From NCBI GenBank assembly GCA_028455995.1, contig JABELC010000001.1, positions 2,592,501-2,656,500 on the forward strand: 64,000 nucleotides of DNA, read 5' to 3'. A model generated the notes under the pieces. It was given only the letters and a program-made list of their open reading frames with translations. It did not search any database and had not been told where the DNA came from. Of the stretch, positions 34,831-47,188 are shown piece after piece; the stretch's first letter is position 1, and every line of letters starts with the position of its first letter. The stretch comes from Scleromitrula shiraiana. Taxonomy: Eukaryota > Ascomycota > Leotiomycetes > Helotiales > Sclerotiniaceae. Made by a program: the position numbers and the translations under genes.

Positions 34831-37626
34831 CTATGCAGTCAAGATCCTTGAACCAGGTGACCAAGCCTTACCACTATCCTCCTCCTCGGGACTAACCGCC
34901 CCATAACGATCCAACAACTTTACAATCCTCTCATGACCTCTGAATGCCGCATCTCCCATTGGGCTAACATTTCGGTCGTCTTTGGCATTGGGTTTTGCTC
35001 CATGGTTGAGCAATATCCTCGCAATATGTTCGTTACCCCTTGCGCAGGCATCATGCAATGGAGTCTTTCCCTCATCATCTCTAAGAATTGGATCCGCACC
35101 CCTCTGTAACAAAAACGTTGTTGATTTGGGTAGATTTTTCAATATTGTCCATACGAGTGGTGTTTTACACGAATGATCCGGATAATCGATATCAGCGCCA
35201 AAATCTAGCAAGAGTTTTGACATTTCCATGTTATTGTATGAGATTGCTAGGCCAAGAGGAGTTCCTTCGCGAGGACCGTTTTCGAAGTTCTGAGCAGAGC
35301 CTGGGTTATTTGGGGCGGCGCCTTTTTGGAGGAGAATCTTTGCTACGGATGCATTTCCGCAGTGGACGGCCCAGTGGAGGGGTGTGAGGCCGAAGGAATC
35401 TTCGCAATCGATGTGGTCACTGCTGTGGCGTAGAAGAATTGAAGCTACCCACCAGGTGCCGCAAACCGCGGAGATGTGTAGGGCGCTGAAGTAGACGTTT
35501 TGGATGGCGGAGAAATTTGTCATGTGGCGATGTTTTTTGAAGTAGAGAAGCCAAGTGCGTCGGAGATCGCTGTTGCGGCGGAAGAAATGTCGGTCGAGGG
35601 CGTAAGATTTGATCAATCGGGAGCCAGCGATGTTACTGTGATTGATCCAGTAAATAAGTGGGTATTGAAGACTTTCTTCTGAGGAGGGTTGGTCTTGTAG
35701 TGAAGAGAGAGGGACGTCATCTAAACTTTCGAGGTAATATTTCCAATCCCTGGTTGTATATCTAAGAGCTCTAAGGGCTGCTTTCTCGTGTTCAAATTCC
35801 AGATCCGAGGAAAATATTCCGGCTGTTTCATGGTTGAGAAGATATTCTTTTGCGGATCGATGAACGAAGTATGGGTACTGATCACGATATAATGTTAAGA
35901 AAGATCCACAAAAGTCAATGGCATTCAATACAATATCCTCATCATCGATAGCTGCTGGAGGGAATGCAGCCATAACGGCAAGTTCGCGTAAGTTAAGAGG
36001 ACGGAAGGCTATTCCAACTGCACGGAGAACAGCAAATGCTTGTTGGAGATCCTCCTCGGGTAATTTTGATATTCCCTCTAGGATTCGTGCATACATGTTA
36101 TCGAGACCGGATGGCATCTTGTTAAGAACAAGCTTGATGTTGATGTATGACACATTCTTTTTGGCAAGTTCTTTGCAGGCGAGAGAGACGAAGAGAAAAT
36201 TGTCTGCGGCTTTCTGTCGCAATTTCTCTGTTATGAATTGCTCTAGTGGTGCGTCGAATCTTTTGGTTCTAGAAAGGGCCTTGACTTTATGTTCGATGAA
36301 TGTGGAAAGAGCTTGGCCAATTTCTGTAGTGGCTTTTTCCAAATTGATCACCCAGGATAACTTCAAATACTCTTCGATCCTAGTTTCATTTCGACTGGTG
36401 AAGATCCATTTTACGTTGCATAGACCATCAGCGTTATTGGCAATGTATGCACTGGCCAACTTTAAAAATACGTCAAGTGACCCTTGCGTACATTCATCAA
36501 GACCATCAATGATGAGGTAGAGGTTTCTTGTTGTGGAAGCCTCGAGTACTCGTGTTAGGGCCAACCAAACACCTTCGATTGTAGAAAACATTAAAGGACC
36601 CTGACGTTTAAAATCCTCCAATAGTACATTCTGGGAACTCTGTCTTATGACTTGATGAAGGACAGTTTTGAGAGCTTGCAAAGTCGAGCTTCTTTGATCA
36701 CTGTTGTTATCGCAGAAGAAATAAGCCATTTGATCGTGAGGATTTTGGGCGACTTGTTTGGCCAGGGTGTCGACAAGATACATGGAAAGCATAGTTTTTC
36801 CTTTTCCAGCCTGTCCATGAATCCATAATAGATCGGATTGGTCGCTCTCAATCATGGATTTGTAGTTCTCATCTTTGAGAATCCAATCGCAGCATTTGCT
36901 TAATAGTCGATCAGTGCGACTCTCAATTTCTCTTCGGCCAATCAAGGGATTGATAACCGTAAGAGCGTTCAGACATTCGGCACTTGCTGCTGCCTCTCGT
37001 GGGGAAACTTGTTTACCTCCTCTAACCATTCTGTGTTGAGTGGCCACAATGTCGTTAATTTGTCGTGTCAATTGCCCTTTTTCCAAATCACGAGTACTAT
37101 ACATATTGTGAGTATTTATGACAGGATTCAGGAAAATGGATATCAGGTTTTTCGCCCTGAAGACTCTATATCCAAAGTATAACAAGCCTTACCTAAGCAT
37201 AGTTGACTGTAAACTCGACACCGCCTCATTGTGAATCAAGAGTTCATTCTTGAACTGCACCACGTCCCATTTCCTGCAAGCAAGCCAATCGACCTTTCCA
37301 ATAATTTCCTGGAATTCTTTATGTGCCCATAATGATCCCCGGGGTGAAATTCCATTCGATTTGCAACCGTTGTGAACAAATCTTTCTATGCAATGCTGGC
37401 AAGCACTGATAACTTGCATCATAAGCCCACGTTGAGGTTCAAATGAATGATCATGTAAGAATCTCTCAACACCATCGAGGCCTTTGTGAAGATTGGATAA
37501 AACTCGCGCAACATCTCCAAAGTAAGATGTTGCTTTTTCAGAGTCGTTGATACTGGTGAATGCATCTCTCAAGACTCCTACGCCGTGGATAACCTCATCG
37601 AAACTAATACCAAATGGAACAGCCAT
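34831..37626 (-). CDS. NACHT-ankyrin NLR-like (STAND) protein, two exons, 899 aa
   Basis: Minus-strand exons are 37193-37626 and 34831-37096, joined in one frame through AG|T. Residues 1-140 are an alpha-helical N-terminal domain opening MAVPFGISFDEVIHGVGVL, like the N-terminal regions of fungal STAND proteins; the exact subtype is not certain. The NACHT NTPase follows, with Walker A GQAGKGKT at 239-246 and Walker B LYLIIDGLDE at 337-346. A winged-helix type linker (RPLNLRELAVMAAF...HRSAKEYLL) leads to about six ankyrin repeats at 681-879 (GLTPLHWAVHCGNASVAKILL, GKTPLHDACARGNEHIARILL and others). Known relatives act in non-self recognition and heterokaryon incompatibility in fungi. A role in immunity-like recognition is inferred from architecture only. 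The frame is intact with both NTP-binding motifs. No effector partner gene lies beside it. Confidence 0.9.
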
Positions 37627-38191
37627 GGTTGATAGGTATCTCTTCAGAAAAATTGAATTGGAAAATTTTTAAAAATGTCAAAAAAAGTATCTCTAGTTGA
37701 ATGTTCAAAAGATCAATTGCATATATTATTTCAGGTCGGTGTCCAGGATTGGCAATAAGAACGTCCTTGAAGCTGCGAGAAGCCCCTTGATAAATCGTGG
37801 TACAATGATATGTCGTAAAGAGTCATTCGGTCCGGAACCGTAATCAACTCTTGAGAATTGTTTCTTTTGTTTCTGATTATTTCTAATTATTTTTAATTAT
37901 TTGATAAGATAGGTAGTGGTAGATAACTGTAGGTGGTTGTGATCTTTGTTACCAAACAACACACATTCGTTTCGAATGATGAATGATGAATGATAATGAT
38001 GATGAAGAGTTGGGTTTATAAATACTGACAACACAAGATAAGAATAGAAAAGAGAACTTATTAAAGAAGAAGGGGAAATGGATTTGGTTTTATATACAGT
38101 AGTATTATTAACAGTATTATTAACAGTATTATTATTATTAGGATTGAAATACGAAATTTATGAGATTGATTGTTATGTGTCTTGATTACAT

Positions 38192-38222
<31 letters not shown>
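38192..38222 (+). repeat. ACT trinucleotide microsatellite
   Basis: About ten ACT units. On minus it gives a Ser run in a chance ORF. Confidence 0.85.
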
Positions 38223-38223
<1 letters not shown>

Positions 38224-38519
38224 TCAGTACCTACTTTAGATAGGACCCACGTAATGTGTTTTGGAATTGCATATAGTACATCCATCAATTCTTGACTCTC
38301 TAGAGTATTTTATAATAATGCATTAGAGTTTTACGAGGAGCGAGGTTGTTAATGAGATTAGGGAAAGCAATAGGTTAAAAGTCCGAAGTATCAAGTTACA
38401 ATGAAGGTAATTATTATGCTGATTTGATCCACATTTCAAATGTCGAAATGCTTGCTTGCCCACCGTCTTTCGTAGGAGAAAAAAAAGTGGACAATTTTGA
38501 CATGCTCGATACTAGTAAT

Positions 38520-38700
38520 TAACTTATAAATAATAAATAATAATAAATAATAAATAATAAGTAAATCTAGTATATTTTTATAGTCTTTAACTTGAAATAT
38601 ATTGAATTTTATACTAGTATTAAAAAATTTTATATTAAAAATTGAAATTTATAAATATCTAAATATCTAAATATCTAAATATATTGCCAACTTAACTTAT
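38520..38700. repeat. extremely AT-rich segment with AATAAT and AAATATCT units
   Basis: Almost only A and T for about 180 bases, with AAATAATAAT units followed by CTAAATAT units. It may be a DNA-unwinding or RIP-degraded segment; nothing decides which. Confidence 0.6.
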
Positions 38701-40354
38701 AATTCTCCTACAAAAAGTCCCCTACTCATCAGTAGTTTCACTCAATACTCTCATAGGATTCCTTCAAACCATTTCCTAGCTATCAACCGCGTCGTCCGAT
38801 GATAATAATAATTAAGTCATGGAAAACTTCTTAGGTAGAGATAATTAAGTGAAATCCACTTGGTATAGAAAAAAAAAATAAAAAAGAGGATAAACCTTGA
38901 GAAGATTAAGCAAGTTGACCTTAGACATGCACTGAATCTAAAGTACTAATAATAATAAGTAGCTACGGTTAGTTATGGTCTAGTCGGTTGAACTTTGATA
39001 CAAACTACCAGTAATGATACGCTCTCTTTACAAATTTTACATGGACTACCGATGCCAGTTGAATGTATCGGTAGGGCATGTTCTTCATTCTCTTCATTTT
39101 CTCGAGCTATCCTCGCCATCTTTATCAATCTTTTGCTCCACTATTGAAAGAGAATTATTATTTATTATTATTATTACTCGAGTATTATTATTATTATTAC
39201 TTAGGTCAACATGCAAAGTAGTCAGTTTATGGAAGTAACCGAGAATATCTCGATAAGAAAAATAAGGGTCCGCTCCGCTTTATCTTTCCGGCTACTCTTC
39301 GCACCGTAACATAATTCGTTCAAATGTTTCTAAGTTAAATTTTGAAAGGATTTCGAAGCGAAGCCTTGAATTTTGAATCTGAATCTTGAGAGTATAGGTT
39401 TATGATACATCGTCAAGGCATGGATGAAATAGAGGTGGATGATTACGGTATTACTTACAGATATATATATATATATCTATGTGTGTATGCATGAGCGAAA
39501 AAATATCCAAGTTTGAAGTTTCTTCCACTATTACTAGTACCCTCTCCGAAAGACAATGAAGGAGGAGAGAGAATAGCCGAACCTGAACCCGAAGCCGATG
39601 AGAAGAAAAATTCTTAAATACTGTCTGCATCGAATGGATCAAAATCTACATATCTCTCCCAAGGTTATCTGTATACGATGTCAAAAAGAGATAAAGATTT
39701 ACATTATAAACTCCCTTTTTGGTTCATCCCGCAGGAAAAAAATCCGACCATGGACCCTTTCTCTCGGCATATTAGAAATTCCTTTCCTTCCCACCCTTTT
39801 TTGTCTCATTTTGGAAATTTCAACTTACTGTACCAAATTCTATCAAGCACAAACTGCGAAATAAACAGATCCTACGTCATAAGGTTTCCACATTCCCACA
39901 AATATCACGAATTTGGTGTGTGTTTGATACTTGTCCACTTATGATTTCCCCCGAGGCTCCGATATCCTCCTAAACTCTCTTCTAACAATTATCTTTTTCG
40001 CCCACAGCTTTCGAGTTAGCACAGACTATCAGGGTTCAAACAATCCTCAGCCCCCTCAGCCCAGTCCATCCCATCCATACTTCAAGTCAGACCGCTTGAT
40101 TACTAGGTACTTTGCGTGACTTTTCCGACCTTGAACACCACCGAGCACTTTAAAGTTTTAGGACCTACAATATCACCAGCACCACCAAAAAGATTCATGA
40201 AATATCTAAACACCGTTTTATATTTCCCAATCTTGAAGTTTAGAGCCTTCAATGCGAGTATGATTCGAAACACCGAGAACCAATCACAATCAGTATTAGA
40301 TCCCCTCCGATTTCTCTCCATTCTTCAATATCGGGTCAGGACGCCGCCTGTTCT

Positions 40355-40500
40355 CTCTAGTACTCACGTGATAACTCTATAATCAATAAACTACTCTAAA
40401 AATATGCCAAAATTCTTTTAAGACATTAATGTAATAACTTTTAATTCGGGGTAAAAACTAGAATCGAGTAGACTCGCAATAAAACTTCTCTTTTTGCAAG
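40355..40500 (+). repeat. imperfect direct repeat, copy 1
   Basis: Shares an ordered set of blocks with copy 2: CTCACGTGATAA, CAATAAACTA, TAAAAATATGCCAA, GACATT, and GAGTAGACTCGCAATAAAAC near the right end. Overall identity by eye is roughly three quarters. Confidence 0.75.
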
Positions 40501-40530
40501 AAGAAGAAGAAGCATAATTCATATCATTTT

Positions 40531-40686
40531 ACTAGTATTCACTCACGTGATAAAAATAATGGATTCTAGTCAATAAACTATTTTAAAAATATGCCAAGAT
40601 TTTTCCGAGACATTCGTGTAATAAACCTTATCTTAAGGCAAAAACGAGAATTGAGTAGACTCGCAATAAAACCTCTCTCTTTGCAT
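40531..40686 (+). repeat. imperfect direct repeat, copy 2
   Basis: Second copy of the 145-bp unit, about 180 bp downstream of copy 1. It retains CTCACGTGATAA, AAAAATATGCCAA and GAGTAGACTCGCAATAAAAC. The CTCACGTGA core is an E-box-like palindrome present in both copies. Confidence 0.75.
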
Positions 40687-41070
40687 TCCACTCCATTCCC
40701 GAACGATTGGATTTGATTATCCGAACGGAAAGGAAAGACGGCTATGTATGCAATAGGGACCATCTTTTATTCCTCGTCTCCACTACCCTGAAATGTTCCA
40801 AAGTTGTATCGTATCTATGCTGCATGCATGTGAAGATGGTAGGTACTCTCGTTGTTTACATACACTATCATCAGATTCGATATCTTCATTAAAATATCAC
40901 GTACATTGATTTCTGTGTTGGCTTGTAAGGTATCAATACAGAGATGAACGTCAGGGTATGTCTGTTGTATGTATATCGCGCATGTCATATCTATCATGGA
41001 TATCATATCAGTTGAGATTGATGCAATTTCCTTGACCGCATCGAAGGCGGTGCTCAAAAGCCTCTAGCCC

Positions 41071-41104
41071 TATCTATCTATCTGTTTATCTATCTATCTA
41101 TCTC
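41071..41104 (+). repeat. TATC microsatellite
   Basis: About eight TATC units with one interruption (TGTT). Confidence 0.85.
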
Positions 41105-41880
41105 TGGTCTTTGCACGAAAAGAAATATCTGGATAGGGAAAGGTTTGATATTGTAGGTAGATCTTTTTCCCCATGCCAAACAAGGCAAGTTCTAATTGAC
41201 AGTATTTCACTTGATCCCCAATTGGATTCTCAATATATGCATGCTACCCAACTCTCCCCCCTCCCCTCTCTTTGTGTATATCTTCACTGACAAAAGTTTT
41301 ACCAAAAATTCCCATTTCAAGAGAAGAACTTCGGGATGTGATGCAGGCTTCAATCTTTGAAAATTGTTTGGCCAAAATCAAACTTGGTTTCAGGATCTGG
41401 GTTCTATTCTTCTCACTTCTTATGTTGTGTGTTTATTTATTTACCAATGTGATCCCACTATACTAGAAGTTCGAGAAGGAAATAGAAGGATGGATATCCT
41501 CGGATGCATAAAGGGTCCTTTCACAATTTGTAGATCAGATCAAATCAGATCAGATCAGATCATCACTGCCCAATGCTCATCATTCAGCCTTCCGTGTTGA
41601 GTATGTTCACAGACATTACTGATTGATAAGAACATCTCTCAGGCTAATCTATCGATCATTGGTCAAAAACCTCGACTTTCAGCTCGCATACCAAAAGAGA
41701 ATTTCGATTTGGTTCATTCATTCTTATACACATACATACATGCTCGAATTTTACCTACGAAGAAAGAAAGGCAGAGAGCCTCATCTGGTGGCGTCGATCA
41801 ATTCTAAAACACTGTACCAAAATTATGATACGCTAGCCTATTTCAAATACTTAGGGATTTCTTCCAAGGCTGTTCACGTT

Positions 41881-41931
41881 TCCACGTCCACTTCCACGTC
41901 CACGTCCACTTCCACTTCCACTTCAACTTCA
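41881..41931 (+). repeat. TCCACG/TCCACT hexanucleotide repeat
   Basis: About eight hexamers, giving a Ser-Thr run in a chance ORF on the plus strand. Confidence 0.85.
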
Positions 41932-43422
41932 GAGGTCTTCCATTTCATTCACATCTATTGATTAACGAGTACTTAATTATTATACTGCAGTTTAATTCCC
42001 TTCCTCATCTTCCTGTCTGCATATATCGCAAACAGCAGACCGAGTACGAACCTGAGTCAGTAGTTCTGAACCTCTCGTACCGTACACCGATTAGTCAGTG
42101 ACGCCTTTTCCGTCAACAAACGCCTCTTCCGCTCTGTTAGTTTTTTCTCTAGTTCTGGGTTTGGTCTTTCTTCGGTAAATTTCATTGTCCGTCGTACACT
42201 ATATCTAAGTTTAAAAGCCTTCCGAATCGATGCGATTCGTTATTTGATGGTTTCATTATACTGCAGCCTTGGAGTTAAGTTAAGCATACGGCGGGCAATA
42301 ATTGAGATGAACTTAATTTGTATGTTGATCTTAGATCAGTGGTGCTTCTACTTATAGCTTTTGAAGATTTATATAATGAATGGGTCGGCAAAGAAGACGA
42401 TGGATGTCGATCATTTATGTTCTTTAAATTTTCATTCGTATTGATGTACGCCCGACGTGTGATGTCATGATTTGGTTCGTTGATAGAGATTTATTACTTT
42501 CTATAGTAGTTTATGGCAAAGTATTTTATTATTGTGCAGCTATTGACTCCAGAAGTTACGATATTATTTTTGTATATTTAGTTTCAGTTCATTGAGTTCG
42601 ATTTCACTTGTTGGTTTTTGACACCATATTTACTATACTTAGCATATTATACCGAGACTCACCAACCAAGCTTCCGAAATATCCAATGTTACAATTCATA
42701 TAACCTAAAGTAGATCTATTCTCAGATCACATATACGAATATATCCATGAAAAGGTAAGTTTGAAGATAAGACTTTCTATATATTACAGGTAAAAAAGTT
42801 ACAGGCACTCTCAAACCTCAATTAAATCTTGACCTCTCGCAATTGATTCCAATTTCATTGCATTCAGTTCCACAATTACCACAATAGATACGCTTTCTTC
42901 GTGTTAGTATGGGTTTCCCTCAAGAGGTGCTCGTCATACAGTAGCCTACTGTGCTGTGCCCTGCTGCGTTTGTTCTTACTTGTGTTGGTGGTCAACTTCT
43001 CGCTCACCACACCCCTTCTTAAATCCTTCCGGCCTTTCCATCGCACCGCAACCAACCTATCCAAATTTAGTAGTACAACGGGAAATTGGGAACGAGAAAG
43101 AAGATAATCTGCTGCGAAAATAGAAAGAAATCGGAATTGATGGACACAATAGAAGAACACATATTGAATTATTGAAAATTTTTAAAAAAAATATTTATCT
43201 GATATTCTCAACTATATTAAACACGTAAGATTTCATGAAAAATTCTATACTAAGTAGTTTTGGGTATCAACCACCCAATCCATTCAACAAACATCTGAAA
43301 ATACATGCATAAGAAAAAAATGCTTAGAGCAGTAGCATTCATACTTCAAAATCACTCAACCCAACTCAATCCATATAATACAAGTCTCCATATCCGATTT
43401 CCAGTCAATTGGCGATATATCG

Positions 43423-43433
43423 CCCCCCCCCCC
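43423..43433 (+). repeat. C homopolymer, 11 bases
   Basis: Uninterrupted run of 11 C in AT-rich sequence, just beyond the 3' end of the GPI-anchored protein gene. Confidence 0.85.
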
Positions 43434-43554
43434 AAAACGCCAATACCATGCCATGATATATTTTCATTATTAAGTACTCATGAAACACATACATACATAC
43501 ATACATACACTCAAACATTAGCCGCAAGCTCAAATCAACTTGACTCAAGTCAGA

Positions 43555-44502
43555 TTAAAGACAAATGGCTAAACCCAACACGCCCAAAGTGACATAGGAA
43601 AGATAGGAGATAGCCTTGGAGCCGTACTGACTTGTGGCGCCGTTTGACAAGCCATCTCCCGTAGTACCGCTAGAAGAACCCGATGGACTTGTGCTTGTGG
43701 GAGGACTAACAACATAAATACTGGTTGATACATCACCACTACTCGTTCCTGTACTAGTCACCACTGTGGCTCCACCTGCACTTGTTTTGGTCCAATGCTC
43801 TGAGGCCGTTTGGTTGCCGTATGGGAAGCCGCTTCCTGTGCCTGATGGATGGGCAATTCCACTTCCATGTCCTGTTCCGGTGGGTTTGCTACCAGGAGGA
43901 GGAGAGTAGATGGTAGTCCAAGCGGTGGTTGTTGTGTAAGTTGTCGAATACTGAGTTGCGGTCAACGTGCTTACTTTGGTTGTGACGGCAGACCAATAAG
44001 TAGTAGTTGGATTTCCTGTACCATATCCACCACCATACGATTCTCCCCATGTTTCGGAACCTCCATTTTCCCATGTTTTGGAGGTGGGAGCTGGCCCCCA
44101 TACTGTGCTTTTGCCAACGGTAAGAGTCTGTGTATAAAGAAGAGTTTCAGTGGCCCACGGGACGGAACTACCTTCCGATGATGGAGTCGGCGTTGGCGGC
44201 CACATAATTACATCTGAAGTTGTGCTAGCCCGCCAGCTGCTAGATTCTCCGCAATTTCCAGCTACTGTCTGGGTAACGGTCACTGTCACAGGAGGTGCTG
44301 TTTGTTGACTGGGAGCCCATTCAGTGGAGGTTGGTTGTTGCCATCCGCAATCTGTGTCAGTTGGTGGACAAGAATATATGACTGTTGTATCTGTAACTGA
44401 TCTGACGTTGGTTATTTCATTTGCTAGTGATGAGGATATGAGGTGGTAGAAAAAGAATAACCCAATGCTAATTGTTCGCGGCGAAGGTGCCATCTTTGCC
44501 AT
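43555..44502 (-). CDS. GPI-anchored Ser/Thr-rich cell-surface protein, 315 aa
   Basis: Single ORF from ATG at 44502 (a second ATG three codons later could also serve). Residues 1-27 form a signal peptide (SIGLFFFYHLISSSLA). A Cys-containing part (YSCPPTDTDCGW) is followed by VTVTVTQTVAGNC and long Ser/Thr/Gly/Pro stretches typical of O-mannosylated wall proteins. The C-terminus ends in a short hydrophobic helix (YLSYVTLGVLGLAICL) after Ser/Gly/Asn residues, the form of a GPI-attachment signal. A cell-wall or plasma-membrane location is inferred from these signals. No catalytic domain is seen. A TATAAAA box 60 bases upstream of the ATG supports the start. Confidence 0.8.
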   Translation of the reverse strand: MAKMAPSPRTISIGLFFFYHLISSSLANEITNVRSVTDTTVIYSCPPTDTDCGWQQPTSTEWAPSQQTAPPVTVTVTQTVAGNCGESSSWRASTTSDVIMWPPTPTPSSEGSSVPWATETLLYTQTLTVGKSTVWGPAPTSKTWENGGSETWGESYGGGYGTGNPTTTYWSAVTTKVSTLTATQYSTTYTTTTAWTTIYSPPPGSKPTGTGHGSGIAHPSGTGSGFPYGNQTASEHWTKTSAGGATVVTSTGTSSGDVSTSIYVVSPPTSTSPSGSSSGTTGDGLSNGATSQYGSKAISYLSYVTLGVLGLAICL

Positions 44503-44560
44503 TGCTGTTTGATGGAAATATAATAACTATCGTATAGCTAATCAATGCTTCTTGGCAGAA

Positions 44561-44570
44561 CTTTTATATC
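44561..44570 (-). promoter_or_regulatory. TATA box of the GPI-anchored protein gene
   Basis: On minus the sequence reads GATATAAAAG, a good TATA consensus, 60 bases upstream of the ATG at 44502. This fits a short leader of about 30 bases. Confidence 0.5.
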
Positions 44571-46161
44571 CTCGCTGTATAGTGTAGAAAAGAAAACAAA
44601 AGAAAGTGGAATGGGAAGATGCTAGGTGTGTTAAAAGGTAGACTGAAGAGCAGGTTACCCAACTTGGCCGCTTGAGGCTTGGATAGCGCAATGTTTGACA
44701 AACAAACAGACGTGATGTTGGCAAGACCTCTCAATCCTGAATAGAAAGACGCTGAAATAATTGAGGCGCAGAGGAGATTAACGCGAAGACACAAAAGACA
44801 TAAACTTATGTAAAACAGAACGAAGGCCAAAGTAACGGATGTTGGTATACAATATGTAGGCAATACTTTATTAACTAAAAGTCTAGAGTCTTAAGAGAGA
44901 ATCCTACATGGGTGAAGTCTGCGAGGATATGGCTACTCCTAGTGGGGTTATGAGGTCGACTTAGATAGAGGCCCCTGCCTAGAAAGTACTGCCGGCCAGT
45001 ATGCTGACGTTGCTTGTTTGAATCCAGGATCCTGAGATGTCTTGAAAAGGAAACCATAACCCTATTTACGCGCTCATACCAACAACCTAACCAATCATTG
45101 ATCACAACATCAAGCAAATTGGATCGATTGTCTAGATCTCTAATCTAATCCTTGGGATATCTGTTGATAATGACGTATTCTCTGATTGCCGAGGAAGATC
45201 GATGATATGGATCATATCGTGGGGTAGATCTCTTCTTGCGTCAATATCAAAATCGATGGATGTACCCCCTTGTCAACGCAGCAGTAAATAAAGTCCACTT
45301 GGTTTTGAGAGATAATTTCGTACGGCTTTGATAATGTCCAACTAGGTTATATCAAAGGACATCTCACCTCTAAGAAGACAGATATCAAAAGAAATTAATC
45401 GCAATGCATGCGATTACCATAGCTTCTAGGTGTGGAAGGCCATAAAACTTGCGGCTGTGAGGTTGAGGAAAAAATGCAACCGCGCGTTTGAAATGATCCA
45501 ACCGAGCCAACATCACGAGAATAACCAACATAAGATTACAACAAAAAAGATGGAACGTTTTAGGATCAACAGAAAGGCCCTAATAAATGATTGTAAAATT
45601 GATCTGAATACAAATTTGGGTATGTTTGATGAGGTACCTAGGTCTTACAGACTTTCAATGACTATTATCCCATGATAAAACGTATCCCGGATAAGATGTG
45701 ATTACCGTATGAATAGGGATATCTGGCTTTGCTGGCGGAAGACCACAATAAACGGGCTAATGACTCTACCAGCTCCAACATAGAAGGCAGAGTGAGGCCA
45801 TTTGCAACTTGACCAGATACAATGTAAGTTGGGAGAGCCTCGGAAGGTGCTTAAAATATGGCTGCGTACAAACCTATCCGTAACGAATTAGAGTGTTTCG
45901 AAGACGTAAAAATTGCTTATGAGTTAGTCAAACTAATTCCTAGATACAGCATTGAATTAATATTCGATTTCGGTATTGTAATAATAATATGTATGAAGTT
46001 TGTAAGTTTTTGGGTGCTTCTCAAAGGGAGAATGGATTTATATCACTATTCAATAGCAACCCCTCAATAGCAACCCCTCACTAAAACCCCACTAAAGCCA
46101 TCTCATCACTCACTATCTTCACAACTCTGCTACCATTTCACTGTCGAAAATCATCACAAAT
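44571..46161. other. intergenic region between divergent genes
   Basis: Lies between the minus-strand GPI-protein gene and the plus-strand cytidine deaminase, so it holds both promoters. The small ORFs at 44564-44863 (-) and 45430-45675 (+) lack family character. A tandem 16-bp repeat with CCCCT cores lies at 46046-46080. Confidence 0.5.
46046..46080 (+). promoter_or_regulatory. tandem AATAGCAACCCCTC repeat upstream of cytidine deaminase
   Basis: CAATAGCAACCCCT occurs twice back to back 80-115 bases before the ATG. Each copy contains CCCCT, the core of the yeast stress-response element bound by Msn2/4-type factors. A regulatory role is only inference. Confidence 0.3.
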
Positions 46162-46818
46162 ATGGCATCTGCCCAACCTACCCTGTTGCATTCTAGCAAC
46201 CCATCTGATGTAGAATCTTCTTGTCAACAATTCGATATAACTACAGAGCAATTTTCTACATTACATTCGCGAAGCGTTGCGGCCAAAGCTACTGCTTACT
46301 GCCCTTATTCCAGATTCCGAGTCGGCGCAACAATTCTCACTCATGAAGGCTCTTTTATTGATGGTGCGAATGTCGAGAATGCTGCATATCCTGTCGGCAC
46401 ATGTGCGGAACGAGTAGCTTTTGGCAAAGCGGTCACCGAGGGTCACAAGAAGTTCAAGGCAGTTGCTGTCGCAACAGATATCAGTCCGCCTGCATCTCCT
46501 TGCGGGATGTGCAGACAATTGTGAGTAATCGCTTACCTAGCGAAGAAGTCGCTGTAACAGCCTATAGACTCTAGCACTGGAGAGTGCTAATTTAAGTTAT
46601 GAATAGTATCCGGGAGTTCTGCGACCTTAGCATTCCAATATTCATGTTTGATAAGAACGGGGACTATATCGTTATGCAGTTAGAATCGGTATGCCATTTA
46701 CTCATTATATATACGCGAAGCACATTACAACAGCTAACATGGTATATTGCAGTTGCTTCCATTATCATTTGGTCCCGAAGCCCTGCCACCGGCTGAGGCA
46801 TTTGCTCCACGGCCATGA
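46162..46818 (+). CDS. cytidine deaminase, three exons, 168 aa
   Basis: Exons are 46162-46520, 46607-46688 and 46753-46818, in one frame. The Zn site is complete: CAE at 81-83 (Cys81 ligand, Glu83 catalytic) and PCGMC with Cys114 and Cys117. The substrate region NVENAAYPVGTCAERVA and the N-terminal YCPYSRFRVGA loop are those of homotetrameric cytidine deaminases that convert cytidine and deoxycytidine to uridine forms in pyrimidine salvage. The C-terminus LLPLSFGPEAL is also conserved. About 35 extra residues precede the core. The protein is probably cytosolic. The ATG context ACAAATATGG and the complete core support this start. No operon-like neighbour. Confidence 0.95.
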
Positions 46819-47188
46819 ACGATTCCATTCCTTGTCGATACACAAATACAGTGCAGCCATGCACTCAACATCCTTACTGGCCGGATACTCGAGTATACAC
46901 CTCCAGAGCTGTCTATAGCGAGGCTTTATGGTGGATAGCATGAGGAATGCTTACGAATGAGATGAAGAAACGACTATCTACGAACCAACATAGTTTCTAT
47001 ATATATCTACTTCGGTACCTTGAGACTGTGTCTTTTGCAATTCTGTATTCAAAATTCAAGGCTCTACAATTCTAAGTGAATCGGGCATTCTTCCTCCATA
47101 TTTCTATGAGATATACTTTGTTGCTAGATGTACTTCCACGATCGTTTCAATATTTGCCTTCTATACTCGTGATTGAGCCACAAACCGA
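46819..47188. other. spacer downstream of cytidine deaminase
   Basis: 3' flank of the deaminase gene. No feature recognised. Confidence 0.4.

Larger units (their letters stand above)
37627..43554. other. gene-poor AT-rich region, 5.9 kb
   Basis: No gene recognised. It is rich in simple repeats: a TATTAT/TATTAACAG repeat near 38100-38140, an ACT run at 38192-38222, AATAAT-rich DNA at 38520-38700 with very few G or C, AT units near 39463-39476, TATC units at 41071-41104, GATCA near 41535-41562, and TCCACG/TCCACT hexamers at 41881-41931. An imperfect direct duplication lies at 40355-40500 and 40531-40686. ORFs such as 41623-41961 (+) and 42876-43160 (-) show only repeat-derived or undistinguished peptides. 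Confidence 0.5.

Noticed and set aside
38520..38700. AT-rich block as a centromere or replication origin
   Set aside because: Only about 180 bases, without repeated consensus elements; many intergenic regions here are similarly AT-rich.
41623..41961. 112-codon plus ORF with an STSTST run
   Set aside because: The run is a hexanucleotide repeat, and the rest lacks any protein-like pattern.
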